A stretch of DNA of 26,218 nucleotides, from the NCBI GenBank assembly GCA_027366195.1, contig DAHXKW010000175.1, forward strand, positions 1-26,218. Direction: 5' to 3'. A model generated the notes under the pieces. The model was not told the origin of the DNA, did no database searches, and saw only the letters and a list, made by a program, of their open reading frames with translations. The translations under genes were made by a program, and so were the position numbers. The DNA comes from Alphaproteobacteria bacterium. Its GTDB lineage: Bacteria > Pseudomonadota > Alphaproteobacteria > G02398745 > G023898745. Below are positions 8,670 through 16,778 of this stretch, piece by piece (within the stretch, counting starts at the first letter, position 1; the number at the start of each line of letters is the position of its first letter).

Positions 8670-9718
8670 TTCACAGGAGGTTGCCAACGTTCTGTCCATA
8701 GTTTAATCAATGTTGCCGTTATTGGATACGCTAAAAATACACCTAAAATACCAAAATAATAATTAATTACCACGATGGCCAATATAAATACAAGAGGTGG
8801 GACGCCAAGTCTCTTGCCGATAATGCGAGGTGATAAAATCTGAGTTTCAATGATACTTAATCCTAAGAACACGGACAAAATTTTTATAATTAGGTTAAAA
8901 GAAGGGTCGTGCTGTGCGATCGCAATCAACATAACCAGAAAGAATCCAATCATGAAACCTATATAAGGGATGAAGGACAAGCCTCCTACTAAAATGCCTA
9001 ACATTAAAGCGTATTTAAGTCCAATTAAATAAAAACATGCCGAGTAAGCCAGCATCAAAGAAACAGATATTAAGCTTTGGCCAGTAAAATATAGAAAAAA
9101 TATTTTATCTAAATCTCTCATTACTTTTTGGAACTTTTTATGTCTTGTTCCTGTCAGCATTTGCCCAAAGAAATGAATAATTTTTGAAAAATCTATAGAC
9201 ATGTAATAAACCATAAACGGCAAGATGACAAAATAGTGAAGCATGTTTGTAATATCCAAGCTTCTTTGCAGCCAGTTCAATAACTTAAACAAAATTGCCT
9301 GACTAATATTAAAAATCTGTTTTTGAGCTATTTGTCCGATTTTTGTTGTCGTGTTCCCATCTAGATGGACCAGCAAGCGATTACTTAAATGATTTATTTG
9401 TGTACCTATATAAGTTAAAAAGCTTGGGATTTTTTGCGATAACAATATCATGTTTTCATTTACAAACGGCAGAATAATCATCATAAATCCAACAAAAGCT
9501 GCGACAAGTAAGAGTATAAAGCAAATAGCACTAACAGGCTTAGCGATATGTTTTTTTTCTAAATAGGTTATTGGCTTATCTAATATGTATGAAAAAACTA
9601 TGGCGATAACTATCGGTTTGAATAGAGAAGAAAGACCAAATAAACATATGGCAATACCCACTCCCCACCAAATATGTGGTCTATATACAGCATAAAAATA
9701 TGAAAGTGCGCTGAGCAT
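8666..9718 (-). CDS. AI-2E/PerM family membrane protein
   Basis: A 350-aa inner-membrane protein with about seven to eight hydrophobic segments: two at residues 10-40, one near 60-85, one near 160-175, and a C-terminal group from about 205 to 340. The C-terminal stretch LGVPPLVFILAIVVI and the FGILGVFLAYP turn are typical of the PerM/AI-2E permease family (TIGR/Pfam AI-2E transporter). Members have been linked to autoinducer-2 export, Na+/H+ exchange or general permease function, so a substrate should not be assumed. It overlaps recJ by four bases, an arrangement that suggests co-transcription. A weak AAGGA site precedes the ATG. Confidence 0.88.
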   Translation of the reverse strand: MLSALSYFYAVYRPHIWWGVGIAICLFGLSSLFKPIVIAIVFSYILDKPITYLEKKHIAKPVSAICFILLLVAAFVGFMMIILPFVNENMILLSQKIPSFLTYIGTQINHLSNRLLVHLDGNTTTKIGQIAQKQIFNISQAILFKLLNWLQRSLDITNMLHYFVILPFMVYYMSIDFSKIIHFFGQMLTGTRHKKFQKVMRDLDKIFFLYFTGQSLISVSLMLAYSACFYLIGLKYALMLGILVGGLSFIPYIGFMIGFFLVMLIAIAQHDPSFNLIIKILSVFLGLSIIETQILSPRIIGKRLGVPPLVFILAIVVINYYFGILGVFLAYPITATLIKLWTERWQPPVK

Positions 9719-9730
9719 CGGAGGTGGTCC

Positions 9731-11317
9731 TTATTTTGTTTGAATAAAAATAGTGTCGTCTCCTTCATTCATTAAATTACAAGTCATCGCATGTCTTGCT
9801 CTGTCTGAAGGTGCATACCCTAAATCTATAAATCCGTAGTCGGTAGAAGAATACCCCGATGATAGTTGGGCAGGAACAAATGTAAAGCGATTGCCATTTA
9901 AGTGAGTAGTTTTTGCCTCTTTCCCTCTATACGACACCCACAATACATTGTCTTTGATTTTCAATGTAATGGTTCCATATAAACGGTTACAATAATTTCC
10001 TATATAAGGTGTTAAATCTTCATGAGGAGTAGGTGCAGCAAAACGACTTTGTTCAAAAAAATCTCTGTACTTTTTCAATGTTTCATTCGTATGTTCAAAT
10101 GTAACATGTTTCCAGTCTGTATCATTTATTCCCATGACTGTGTCAAAAAGTTTAAACATAATGGCTTCTGGTAATAAACAATCTTGATTGGCGCCTAAGT
10201 TGCATAAGATAACGATACCTAGATCATATTCTAAAGAGTAGGCCAGGCATGTCGTTCCTCCTTGACGTGCTCCATTTTGTCTATAAAGATTGATTTTGTT
10301 CTCTCCTTTGCCATAAGGCAACAACATAGCGCCAAAACAGTAGTCTAAAGTTGAGTGCCTGCTCTTAGGGAAAATCATACTATTTTGAGATTGTAATAAA
10401 TAATGATTACGCGGTACACGTAATTGGTTAAACCAATCGTTTTTCAAAACCTCCGGGTTGCCGTACATTAAAAACTTCAACCAATTTGCCATATCTTCAA
10501 TCGTGCTTGAAACGGCCATGCTAGCTTGCTGAACAAAAACCTGGTCAATGTTAGGAATTTCTTTAACACCGTCATAAATTACATGTGGTTTTGCAAAATC
10601 ATCTTGGAGTTTTTTGGTTTTGCTGCAACTTGATAAGAAACCTCTGCCATATAAGGGGGCATAAGTTGTATTAGACATTTTTAATGGATCAAACAGTAGT
10701 TCTTTGGCAGTAACTTCTAATGGTTTCTTTGTGACTTTTTCTATAATTTGTTTCATCAGTCCATGGAACTGGTTACTGTACGTGTAATCCTTACCCGTTA
10801 TTTTTTTAATGGGTAGTTCTGCCATGGCTTCCCATGTTTCCTTTTCAGAAAAACCAAGCTTTAGAAATGAATCGCCCGCAAATTGCTTTAATCCAACACT
10901 TTGTGACAACACATCTTTTATAGTGAGTGTTTTTGCAATGTCAGAATTGGAAAGTTTGAAGTCTGGAATGTACTTTATAATCGGATCATCTAGCGATATA
11001 AGACCTTTTTCTTCAAGCTTTAACATAAGTGCTGCCGTCATACCCTTGGTTAAGGAAAATAGGTGAAAGCGCGTTTTTTCATCAATAGGTGTTTTGTCGC
11101 TGACTGATTTTGTCCCTTTCAAAATAAAATATGGTTGACCTTTATAAATGATTACCACGGCTACGGCAGGAACGTTCCAGATCTTTCGGGCTTCTTCTGT
11201 GTAGGTGTCCATTTCTTTGACAAGTTGGTCGATATTTTTTGAAGATGTTTTGGTATTTGCTAACGCGAAGAAAGGCAGTAATAAAAAAAATACTATGATT
11301 CTTGCCAAAAAATTCAT
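9731..11317 (-). CDS. Exported serine hydrolase, class C beta-lactamase/PBP-like fold
   Basis: A 528-aa protein with a signal peptide (residues 1-20, cleavage probably after FALA), so it acts in the periplasm or outside the cell. The SxxK nucleophile motif is S88-L-T-K91; the second motif is Y180-S-N182. At the third-motif position, in NGARQGGTT (348-356), there is QGG instead of the usual KTG or HxG. After residue 400 comes a beta-rich extra domain (GNYCNRLYGTITLKI) like the DUF3471-type domain of peptidases and esterases in this family. Relatives are D-amino-acid peptidases, esterases or beta-lactamases; a true beta-lactamase is not implied. It sits 12 bases upstream of the PerM-like gene on the same strand. 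Confidence 0.85.
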   Translation of the reverse strand: MNFLARIIVFFLLLPFFALANTKTSSKNIDQLVKEMDTYTEEARKIWNVPAVAVVIIYKGQPYFILKGTKSVSDKTPIDEKTRFHLFSLTKGMTAALMLKLEEKGLISLDDPIIKYIPDFKLSNSDIAKTLTIKDVLSQSVGLKQFAGDSFLKLGFSEKETWEAMAELPIKKITGKDYTYSNQFHGLMKQIIEKVTKKPLEVTAKELLFDPLKMSNTTYAPLYGRGFLSSCSKTKKLQDDFAKPHVIYDGVKEIPNIDQVFVQQASMAVSSTIEDMANWLKFLMYGNPEVLKNDWFNQLRVPRNHYLLQSQNSMIFPKSRHSTLDYCFGAMLLPYGKGENKINLYRQNGARQGGTTCLAYSLEYDLGIVILCNLGANQDCLLPEAIMFKLFDTVMGINDTDWKHVTFEHTNETLKKYRDFFEQSRFAAPTPHEDLTPYIGNYCNRLYGTITLKIKDNVLWVSYRGKEAKTTHLNGNRFTFVPAQLSSGYSSTDYGFIDLGYAPSDRARHAMTCNLMNEGDDTIFIQTK

Positions 11318-11380
11318 CAGATTTTAACTTTCATTTCCTACATTGATTATACAGTATAGTTACATTCAAAAGGTGTAAAA

Positions 11381-12217
11381 ATGGTTACCTCAAGAGGTGC
11401 TTTTTTTCTGGGGCTGTCACTTATTATATGTGTCGCCATGGTGATTTATGGACCGCAAATTGGAAGATTTCGTTATCTAACAGTGCCGACAAATCAGGGG
11501 CTGTTCATTCTAGACACAAAAAATCAAATGATGAACTTATGCACAGATAAAGTTTGTCGCACAGTGCCGCACGAAGCTAGTAGCATGGGGATACCCGGTA
11601 TGTATCCCACATATGGTCAGATTTCTATGATGCCCGTAAGTTCACTAGGATCGATGGATAATGGTGGGGTAATGCCAAATTTTGGATGCGGTTACAATCA
11701 AGCTTGTATGGTTCCCCTTCCACAACAATGTGCGGTTGCTGCTCCCGTACAAACACCTACAAAGGCTAATGGGCAACAGCCTCAAATAGAAGTGGAAGTT
11801 CCTGCTAACACTTCAACCAAATCAGTAGTGCCACAAGGTCCAAGTGTGCAGCCTATCGTTATTAAAGAAGAGATAATGCGACAGCCTGCACCACAGACTC
11901 AACACATAGAACAGCAGCCAACATTGCCGCATCCTCAACCATTAGCAGCGCCCATTTCGGCAGTGGCTCCAGCTCATACGCTTCCTGTCACAGCCCCAGC
12001 TGTTCATGCAGCGCCATCCACCCCTACCCCTGTGTCTGTACCAGTGACTGCTATGCCAAGTCCACCCCATCAGGCACCGGCCCTCGCCCCTCCCGCACTT
12101 TCGTCACCTCTGCCTGTAGCTCATGTTTCAGCCGCGGCTCCAGCTCCAGCTAAACCCACGCCAGATCAGCAGGTTAATAAGGATTTAGGACAGTTGGCAA
12201 GTTTGATTGGTAGATAA
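11381..12217 (+). CDS. Membrane-anchored Pro/Ala-rich protein of unknown function
   Basis: A 278-aa protein that I do not recognise. Residues 7-24 form one hydrophobic segment, likely a signal anchor, so the rest probably lies in the periplasm. Residues 25-110 contain four to six Cys and a Gly/Met-rich patch; residues 115-265 are dominated by Pro, Ala, Gln, Val and Ser with little predicted structure, like a wall-spanning linker of the TonB/FtsN type, but no TonB or SPOR domain follows. The tail (QQVNKDLGQLASLIGR) looks like a short amphipathic helix. The ATG has an AAAGGTG ribosome site. It is divergent from the serine hydrolase gene, sharing a 63-base spacer. Confidence 0.75.
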   Translation: MVTSRGAFFLGLSLIICVAMVIYGPQIGRFRYLTVPTNQGLFILDTKNQMMNLCTDKVCRTVPHEASSMGIPGMYPTYGQISMMPVSSLGSMDNGGVMPNFGCGYNQACMVPLPQQCAVAAPVQTPTKANGQQPQIEVEVPANTSTKSVVPQGPSVQPIVIKEEIMRQPAPQTQHIEQQPTLPHPQPLAAPISAVAPAHTLPVTAPAVHAAPSTPTPVSVPVTAMPSPPHQAPALAPPALSSPLPVAHVSAAAPAPAKPTPDQQVNKDLGQLASLIGR

Positions 12218-12263
12218 AAAAGATATAATATTTTTTAGGATGATTTAATCAGACTCATACTTT

Positions 12264-12533
12264 ATGTACTTATTGTATTGTCCTTGTCCTAATCTTGAAT
12301 CTGCTTCAAAGCTAGCTAAAACTCTTGTCGATCAAAAAATGGCTTTTTGTTGCAATATTCTATCCAATGTAACCTCGATATTTTTTTGGCAAGATAAATT
12401 ACAAGAAGACAATGAAACTGTGCTTGTAGCAAAAACATTGAGTGATGAACCAGAAAAAATTGTGAAATATTTAGAGGGTATTCATCCTTATGAAGAGCCC
12501 GTTATTATCTACTGGCCTGTCCTAAAGAATTAA
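12264..12533 (+). CDS. cutA: CutA-like divalent-cation tolerance protein
   Basis: An 89-aa protein of the CutA1 trimer family. Matching family elements are AFCCNILSNVTSIFFWQDK (the usual ACVNI..V.S.Y.W strand pair), ETVLVAKT, and HPYEEPVIIYWP near the C-terminus. It is slightly shorter than usual (about 100-112 aa), with a compact N-terminus. No stop-free extension upstream exists: a TAA lies six codons before the ATG. CutA is tied to copper tolerance in E. coli, but its biochemical role in bacteria is unsettled. The ribosome site is poor (AGGATGA about 20 bases upstream). Confidence 0.88.
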   Translation: MYLLYCPCPNLESASKLAKTLVDQKMAFCCNILSNVTSIFFWQDKLQEDNETVLVAKTLSDEPEKIVKYLEGIHPYEEPVIIYWPVLKN

Positions 12534-12607
12534 GTTTGTTTTCCGTGGTTTGTAATTTGGAAACAATCTCGTGGGTTTTGAAAAATGTCTATTAAACAAA
12601 TTTGTTC

Positions 12608-12613
12608 TATAAT
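12608..12613 (+). promoter_or_regulatory. Possible -10 box of the 105-aa lipoprotein gene
   Basis: A perfect TATAAT lies about 110 bases before the ATG at 12726, in the AT-rich 192-base spacer after cutA. No good -35 is found at 16-18 bases; TTGAAA at 12578-12583 is 24 bases away. The rest of the spacer (12534-12725) shows no gene. Confidence 0.25.
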
Positions 12614-12725
12614 TTTCTAAGTGAAACTTTAAATCATCTCTTTAATTTTATATTGTGAAATAGAGTCAGGGGAAATAGGTGTTTTCCTTTGGTGCAATGA
12701 TTAAAATGAAAAAAGGAGTTTCGCA

Positions 12726-13043
12726 ATGAAGAATTGTAAGTTTTTGGTAATTTCCTCTATGGTTTTACTGGCATCATGTCAAAAACTTGAAGACCTAAGT
12801 AAATGTGATAATATCTTTGAAATGATTGACCCAAAATACAGACAAATTTGTAATGACAAAAAAGAAAGAGAACGCCAAGAAAACATAAAAAGAGATGCTA
12901 TGATTTGCAAAGCAAGACGAGAATATGAGTATAAAGAAGAATGTGAAAAAGAAAAAAGAATGAAAATGTCTAAAGAGGAGCGTTTAAGATATGATTTAAA
13001 AAAAATAGAAGAAGCTGGAAAAGTAGCATTGGAAAATAAATAA
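12726..13043 (+). CDS. Small lysine/glutamate-rich lipoprotein, unknown function
   Basis: A 105-aa protein with a lipoprotein signal: a short Lys-containing start, hydrophobic core and lipobox LASC with the lipidated Cys at residue 18. After the anchor comes a charged, mostly helical segment rich in Lys, Glu and Arg (residues 50-100), probably a coiled coil. Further Cys occur near residues 27, 41, 59 and 72. The ribosome site AAAGGAG is near-perfect, suggesting efficient translation. Not recognised as a known family. It is convergent with the next lipoprotein gene, with 112 bases between them and no clear terminator. Confidence 0.75.
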   Translation: MKNCKFLVISSMVLLASCQKLEDLSKCDNIFEMIDPKYRQICNDKKERERQENIKRDAMICKARREYEYKEECEKEKRMKMSKEERLRYDLKKIEEAGKVALENK

Positions 13044-13155
13044 GGCAATCACCCCGCCTAGAAATCAATATAGATAAAAAGTCTACTCGAGCTTTTGATA
13101 TTCCCGAAACTTTTATTCCAAACACATTTTTCTTTTTTCGTTCTCTCTTTGGTTC

Positions 13156-13686
13156 TTAATCCTCCAAATCATCTATTTCGTCAAGGTCTAAATTTTCTTT
13201 TGGCGCAGCTGATTGGGTAGAGGTTTTCACTTCGCTAGTTTTAATTTCCGAAGTTTTTTTGATTTCTTTTCGTGCTGCGGGTTCTTTTTCTTTTGAGGTT
13301 TCTATTTTTTCAATCATGCTTTTTTTAGTTTTTTCTTTTTCTTCAAGCGCCCGCCTTTTTTCATGAGCGGAAATACGCTCAATTTTTATATTTTTTTTAG
13401 CGGCGACATTCAATTTACCAGCACGTTTTTTGCGTTCTGCTGTAGCTATATCGTCTTGAATTTGGGCTTGTTCTTTTTCAACAACATTTTCTGTGTCTAC
13501 TACATCTTCTGTTGCTTCAAAGCCTTCATCGCCAAATTTATCGCACACTTCCTCTGAAGTTATAGGTGCTGGTTTGGTGTGAGGTGGTTTTAGTTCAATA
13601 GGAGAGGGGGGTGTATATTCTTCGTGCATAGAGCATCCAATAAGGCCCGACAGAGCCGCTAGCAACAACAATCGTTTCATGATCAT
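13156..13686 (-). CDS. Charged lipoprotein with acidic tail, unknown function
   Basis: A 176-aa predicted lipoprotein: lipobox LIGC with Cys18 (counting from the first Met), followed by a Pro-rich linker (residues 22-42). Residues 60-160 are very rich in Lys and Glu and likely helical or disordered; the end is strongly acidic (DLDEIDDLED). Two in-frame ATGs six bases apart (13686 and 13680) are both possible; the second leaves the signal MKRLLLLAAL intact. No family was recognised. It is divergent from glmM, whose start lies 57 bases away, so the two may share a promoter region. Confidence 0.72.
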   Translation of the reverse strand: MIMKRLLLLAALSGLIGCSMHEEYTPPSPIELKPPHTKPAPITSEEVCDKFGDEGFEATEDVVDTENVVEKEQAQIQDDIATAERKKRAGKLNVAAKKNIKIERISAHEKRRALEEKEKTKKSMIEKIETSKEKEPAARKEIKKTSEIKTSEVKTSTQSAAPKENLDLDEIDDLED

Positions 13687-13742
13687 CCGAGTTCTTATCT
13701 ATTTGGTATAGAATAAATCAAACACACCCAATTCGTATAGAT

Positions 13743-15035
13743 GTGTCTTTTCTTTTCGGAACAGATGGAATTCGCGGGACAGTAAATCAATTTCCTATTG
13801 ATCCTTTAAGCTTTGTCAAAATTGCACAAAGCATAGGTCTTCATTTACAAAAGCTCTATCCCGACCAACCCCTTAAATGTGTGATTGGAAAAGACACGCG
13901 CGAATCTGGTTATATGATCGAATGTGCTTTGGTCGCAGGATTGGTTTCTTTGGGCATAGATATTTATTTAGTAGGGCCCATGCCTACCCCAGCCATTGCT
14001 TTTTTGACACGGTCTATGCGTTGTACAGCTGGCATAATGATTTCTGCCTCCCACAATCCTTTTCATGACAATGGCATTAAAGTTTTTAATGATGATGGCA
14101 CTAAATTGTCTGCACAAAGTATTGCCGATATAGAAAGCTACTTTCAAAATATGCCAAATATTATATTGCCATTCCACGTAGGAAAAGTTAGGCGTATTGA
14201 TGATGCGGTGGGGCGTTATATTGAGTACATTAAAAATTATTTCCCCAAAGACTTTAGTTTAAATAATTACCGAATTGTAATCGATTGCGCCAATGGCGCC
14301 GCTTATAAAATAGCGCCCATAATTTTACGCGAATTGGGAGCGCAGGTCATTACCTATGGTATAGAACCAGATGGTTGTAATATTAACGCAGACTGTGGAT
14401 CGCTGCACCCTAAAGGTTTATCGGCTTGGGTTAAAGAACACGAAGCTGACCTTGGTATTGCTCTGGATGGAGATGCTGACCGAGTCGTACTAGTTGATGA
14501 GCAGGGAACAATTATTCCTGGTGAGTGTTTGCTTGGATTTTTAGGATTGCACTTGAACGCATCTAAAAAATTGGTGACAACACAAGTAGCGAATCCAGCA
14601 CTTAAAATATTTTTAAATCAAAATGGTGTCCAAATTATCCTGACCGAGGTAGGGGATAGTTATGTTCATACTGCCATGCAAGATAATGACGCCCATGTAG
14701 GGGGAGAACCTTCAGGTCATGTTTTATTTGGCACAGAAGTTTGTGCCAGTGATGGGCTATTAACAGCTTTGCAATGTCTTGCTATTTTGCGCGATCTTAA
14801 TCAAAAAGCGCACGCAATTACACAACTATTTCCACTGATGCCATTTAAACAAGTGAACCTTCCTTTAGGAAAAAACATGACGGCAGACATTAACCAATTA
14901 CGTTTGCCTCACAGCAGTCAGCATTTAATTCGGAAATCAGGCACAGAACAGGTTTTACGTGTTTATGTATGGAATTCCGACGCTATTGCACTTGATTTTG
15001 ACTTTAAGTATATTGCTGATTTTTTGGATAAGTGA
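13743..15035 (+). CDS. glmM: Phosphoglucosamine mutase
   Basis: A 430-aa enzyme converting glucosamine-6-phosphate to glucosamine-1-phosphate, the precursor of UDP-GlcNAc for peptidoglycan and lipopolysaccharide. The phosphoserine loop is SASHNP (active S103), the Mg loop DGDADR (D242, D244, D246), the sugar-binding loop GGEPSGH (320-326) and the phosphate-binding loop RKSGTE (397-402). The start is GTG at 13743, followed at once by the expected FLFGTDGIRG. It is about 15 residues shorter than typical (445-455 aa), the shortening falling in the linker before the last domain, and the usual Pro after RKSGTE is Gln. All catalytic residues are intact. Confidence 0.95.
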   Translation: MSFLFGTDGIRGTVNQFPIDPLSFVKIAQSIGLHLQKLYPDQPLKCVIGKDTRESGYMIECALVAGLVSLGIDIYLVGPMPTPAIAFLTRSMRCTAGIMISASHNPFHDNGIKVFNDDGTKLSAQSIADIESYFQNMPNIILPFHVGKVRRIDDAVGRYIEYIKNYFPKDFSLNNYRIVIDCANGAAYKIAPIILRELGAQVITYGIEPDGCNINADCGSLHPKGLSAWVKEHEADLGIALDGDADRVVLVDEQGTIIPGECLLGFLGLHLNASKKLVTTQVANPALKIFLNQNGVQIILTEVGDSYVHTAMQDNDAHVGGEPSGHVLFGTEVCASDGLLTALQCLAILRDLNQKAHAITQLFPLMPFKQVNLPLGKNMTADINQLRLPHSSQHLIRKSGTEQVLRVYVWNSDAIALDFDFKYIADFLDK

Positions 15036-15120
15036 TATCTATCCAAACGTATTGATAATTTTTCATGTTTTTACTGATATTAATATGCAATAATATAAAA
15101 AAAATTTTCACCATACTTCC

Positions 15121-15450
15121 ATGCTACTTGTCTTAATACTTTTTGCTATCGATGACTTTGATAAAAAAACAGAGCCAACAAGTATTTATCGACCGCCTAT
15201 TGGTACTCCTGGCCGGCCTTCTGTTTTTATGGAGATGAAGCATAATAGGAAATTTCTGGATTTAAATGTTTTAAATTCTAGTTTTCTAGAGCTGTTAAAG
15301 GAATTGGATGAAATGCATAAAACAGTTAAACAGTTTTTAAAAAATAGAGGATTAAACAATTGTGAGAGAGATTTTTGTAACCAAATGTTGCATGATTTGG
15401 ATCAAAAAATTGGTAGGATAGATCTCGGCAGGCAAGGGGTAGATTTCTAA
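15121..15450 (+). CDS. Hypothetical 109-aa protein
   Basis: A small frame with no recognised family. It starts with a short hydrophobic stretch (residues 1-10) that is too short for a confident signal peptide, followed by a Pro/Gly-containing segment (24-32) and a helical, charged C-terminal half with two Cys (NCERDFCNQ, residues 80-88). No ribosome site precedes the ATG; an in-frame stop lies ten codons upstream, so it cannot be much longer. It falls between glmM and the convergent coiled-coil gene. It may be real because codon use resembles its neighbours, but the evidence is thin. Confidence 0.45.
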   Translation: MLLVLILFAIDDFDKKTEPTSIYRPPIGTPGRPSVFMEMKHNRKFLDLNVLNSSFLELLKELDEMHKTVKQFLKNRGLNNCERDFCNQMLHDLDQKIGRIDLGRQGVDF

Positions 15451-15501
15451 CGTCAACAATCTTCTGATTTGCTCAAGGTAAATCCTTTAAAATTTGCGAT
15501 T

Positions 15502-16395
15502 CTAAGCAGAACCGTTCTTGGCACAGGCTGCGGCACCACCCATCGACAGAAGTGGCGAACCATTATTCCACTGACTTAAAATAGTATTGAAGTTCGCAAT
15601 AAGCTGAGTAACAGTTTGAGCGTTTTTTATCGCATCTTGTAGCGCCTTTTTTCCTCCTTTTCCAAATCTGGTAAGTGTAGAGATATGTTGTTCAGCGAGA
15701 GCTTTAGCACTTTGCAACTTAGCTTTCTGTTCTTTTTCTAGTCTTAGACGTTCTGTCTCTGCCTCTGCCTCTTTAGCTTTCTGTTGTTTTTCTAGTCTTT
15801 GACGTTCGGCTTCTTCGTTAGCTCTGCGTTCTTGCTCTAGTCTTTGACGGTCAGCTTCTTCGTTAGCTCTACGTTCTTGCTCTAGTCTTTGACGGTCAGC
15901 TTCTTCGTTAGCTCTACGTTCTTGCTCTAGTCTTTGACGTTCGGCTTCTTCGTTAGATCTACGTTCTTGTTCTAGTCTCTGATGCTCAGCTTCTTTAGCT
16001 TTTTTCTTATATCCTTTATATAAAGGAGGGGTGCCGGTGCTGGTTGTTAAGGTGATGTAGTTATTCCATAGGGCTCTTATTCCATTTTCTAAGGCAGAGA
16101 TCTGTTCCTGGGCAAAAGATATACCAGCAACGAAAATCCTGTAACATGTTCCATTAATTGTCGCTCTAAGTTGAGAGCCGCCACCTTGGCTATATCCACT
16201 AACAGCACCGAACTTCCCAATCATAAGTTTGGTTGTGTTAGAGTTAAAAGCAGCTCTAACATGGTCAATATAAGTTTCTGCTTGTCCTTTGTTATCAGCC
16301 AATGCGGCTACTAGAGGTGGGGCGTCATCTACCCATCGTCTTTGTTCGCAATCGATTAATTCTGCGAAAATAAAAATTAAAAGTGTGTTTAACAT
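15502..16395 (-). CDS. Coiled-coil protein with 15-residue tandem repeats, probably exported
   Basis: A 297-aa protein of unknown family. The N-terminus (MLNTLLIFIFAELIDC) is a short hydrophobic signal-like segment. Residues 20-120 form a Gly-containing globular part with a Cys at 84 and the patch GYSQGGGSQLRATI. Residues 131-230 are a charged coiled coil built on four near-identical 15-residue units of the type RQRLEQERRANEEAE, followed by degenerate copies. Residues 230-297 are Ala/Gln-rich helices ending in a Gly/Ala/Ser tail. A strong AAAGGAG site (16401-16407) lies five bases before the ATG. The repeat resembles TolA-like or cytoskeletal coiled coils in composition only; I infer a structural or surface role at most. 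Confidence 0.8.
   Translation of the reverse strand: MLNTLLIFIFAELIDCEQRRWVDDAPPLVAALADNKGQAETYIDHVRAAFNSNTTKLMIGKFGAVSGYSQGGGSQLRATINGTCYRIFVAGISFAQEQISALENGIRALWNNYITLTTSTGTPPLYKGYKKKAKEAEHQRLEQERRSNEEAERQRLEQERRANEEADRQRLEQERRANEEADRQRLEQERRANEEAERQRLEKQQKAKEAEAETERLRLEKEQKAKLQSAKALAEQHISTLTRFGKGGKKALQDAIKNAQTVTQLIANFNTILSQWNNGSPLLSMGGAAACAKNGSA
15805..15984 (-). repeat. 45-bp tandem repeat, four units, inside the coiled-coil gene
   Basis: Four consecutive 45-base units (residues 138-152, 153-167, 168-182, 183-197) encode the RQRLEQERRANEEAE-type motif; a fifth diverges after about six residues. Units differ by few bases, which indicates recent duplication and likely copy-number variation. 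The period is a multiple of three, so gain or loss of units keeps the frame. Confidence 0.92.
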
Positions 16396-16434
16396 AAAAT
16401 CTCCTTTAACAACGTATTAACTGAAGGTTAAAGT

Positions 16435-16478
16435 ATTTTAAAACTGCTTTCAACATTAGTTTCAGTTTTATTTAAAAT
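16435..16478. repeat. Imperfect inverted repeat upstream of the coiled-coil gene
   Basis: ATTTTAAAACTG (16435-16446) is mirrored by CAGTTTTATTTAAAAT (16463-16478); the arms match over 12 bases if a four-base insertion in the right arm is allowed, with 16 bases between. It lies 40-83 bases before the ATG of the coiled-coil gene. It may be an operator or a leader hairpin. Confidence 0.4.
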
Positions 16479-16543
16479 TTCAAACAAGTGGATAAAATAC
16501 AACAAACTGTGATGTGTGAAACAATAGGGTGTTAGGAATTTGA

Positions 16544-16572
16544 TTGACTTGATTTTCTAGGCCTGGTTTAAT
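16544..16572 (+). promoter_or_regulatory. Sigma70-type promoter of the 54-aa lipoprotein gene
   Basis: TTGACT (16544-16549) and TTTAAT (16567-16572) are separated by exactly 17 bases, each matching the consensus at five of six positions. The predicted start near 16579 leaves a leader of about 35 bases before the ATG at 16614. This promoter may also serve smpB and typA downstream. Confidence 0.62.
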
Positions 16573-16613
16573 TTTGTCATAGTCTTAATTAATCAAATGT
16601 GAAGGATCGTATC

Positions 16614-16778
16614 ATGATGAAGAAATCTCTTTTGTTGGCAACTGTATTTTTAGGTTTTGCCGCTTGCTTTGGCGAGAAGAAAGAAGAAGCCAATACACAA
16701 GATGCTTGCCCAGCTTCTACGGAAACTGTTCAACCTGCGCCAGCTGCTGAGCCAGCTGCTCCTGCAGAGTCAAAGTAA
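16614..16778 (+). CDS. Very small lipoprotein (54 aa) with Pro/Ala tail
   Basis: A 54-aa frame beginning MMKKSLLLATVF, with a hydrophobic core and a Cys at residue 18 in the lipobox-like FAAC, so the mature lipoprotein would be only about 37 residues. The mature part is Lys/Glu-rich, then Pro/Ala/Glu-rich (PAPAAEPAAPAESK), with one extra Cys at 32. A GAAGGA ribosome site is well placed and a good promoter (16544-16572) lies upstream. It is like the entericidin or LptM-type tiny lipoproteins in size only. The smpB start codon follows seven bases after its stop, suggesting a shared transcript. Phe at the -3 lipobox position is less usual. Confidence 0.78.
   Translation: MMKKSLLLATVFLGFAACFGEKKEEANTQDACPASTETVQPAPAAEPAAPAESK

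Noticed and set aside
13044..13155. Terminator between the two convergent lipoprotein genes
   Set aside because: Only a five-base AAAAG/CTTTT pairing around 13076-13097 was seen; not stable enough.
15805..15984. Regular 45-base repeats resembling a CRISPR array
   Set aside because: The units are contiguous with no unique spacers and encode an in-frame coiled coil.
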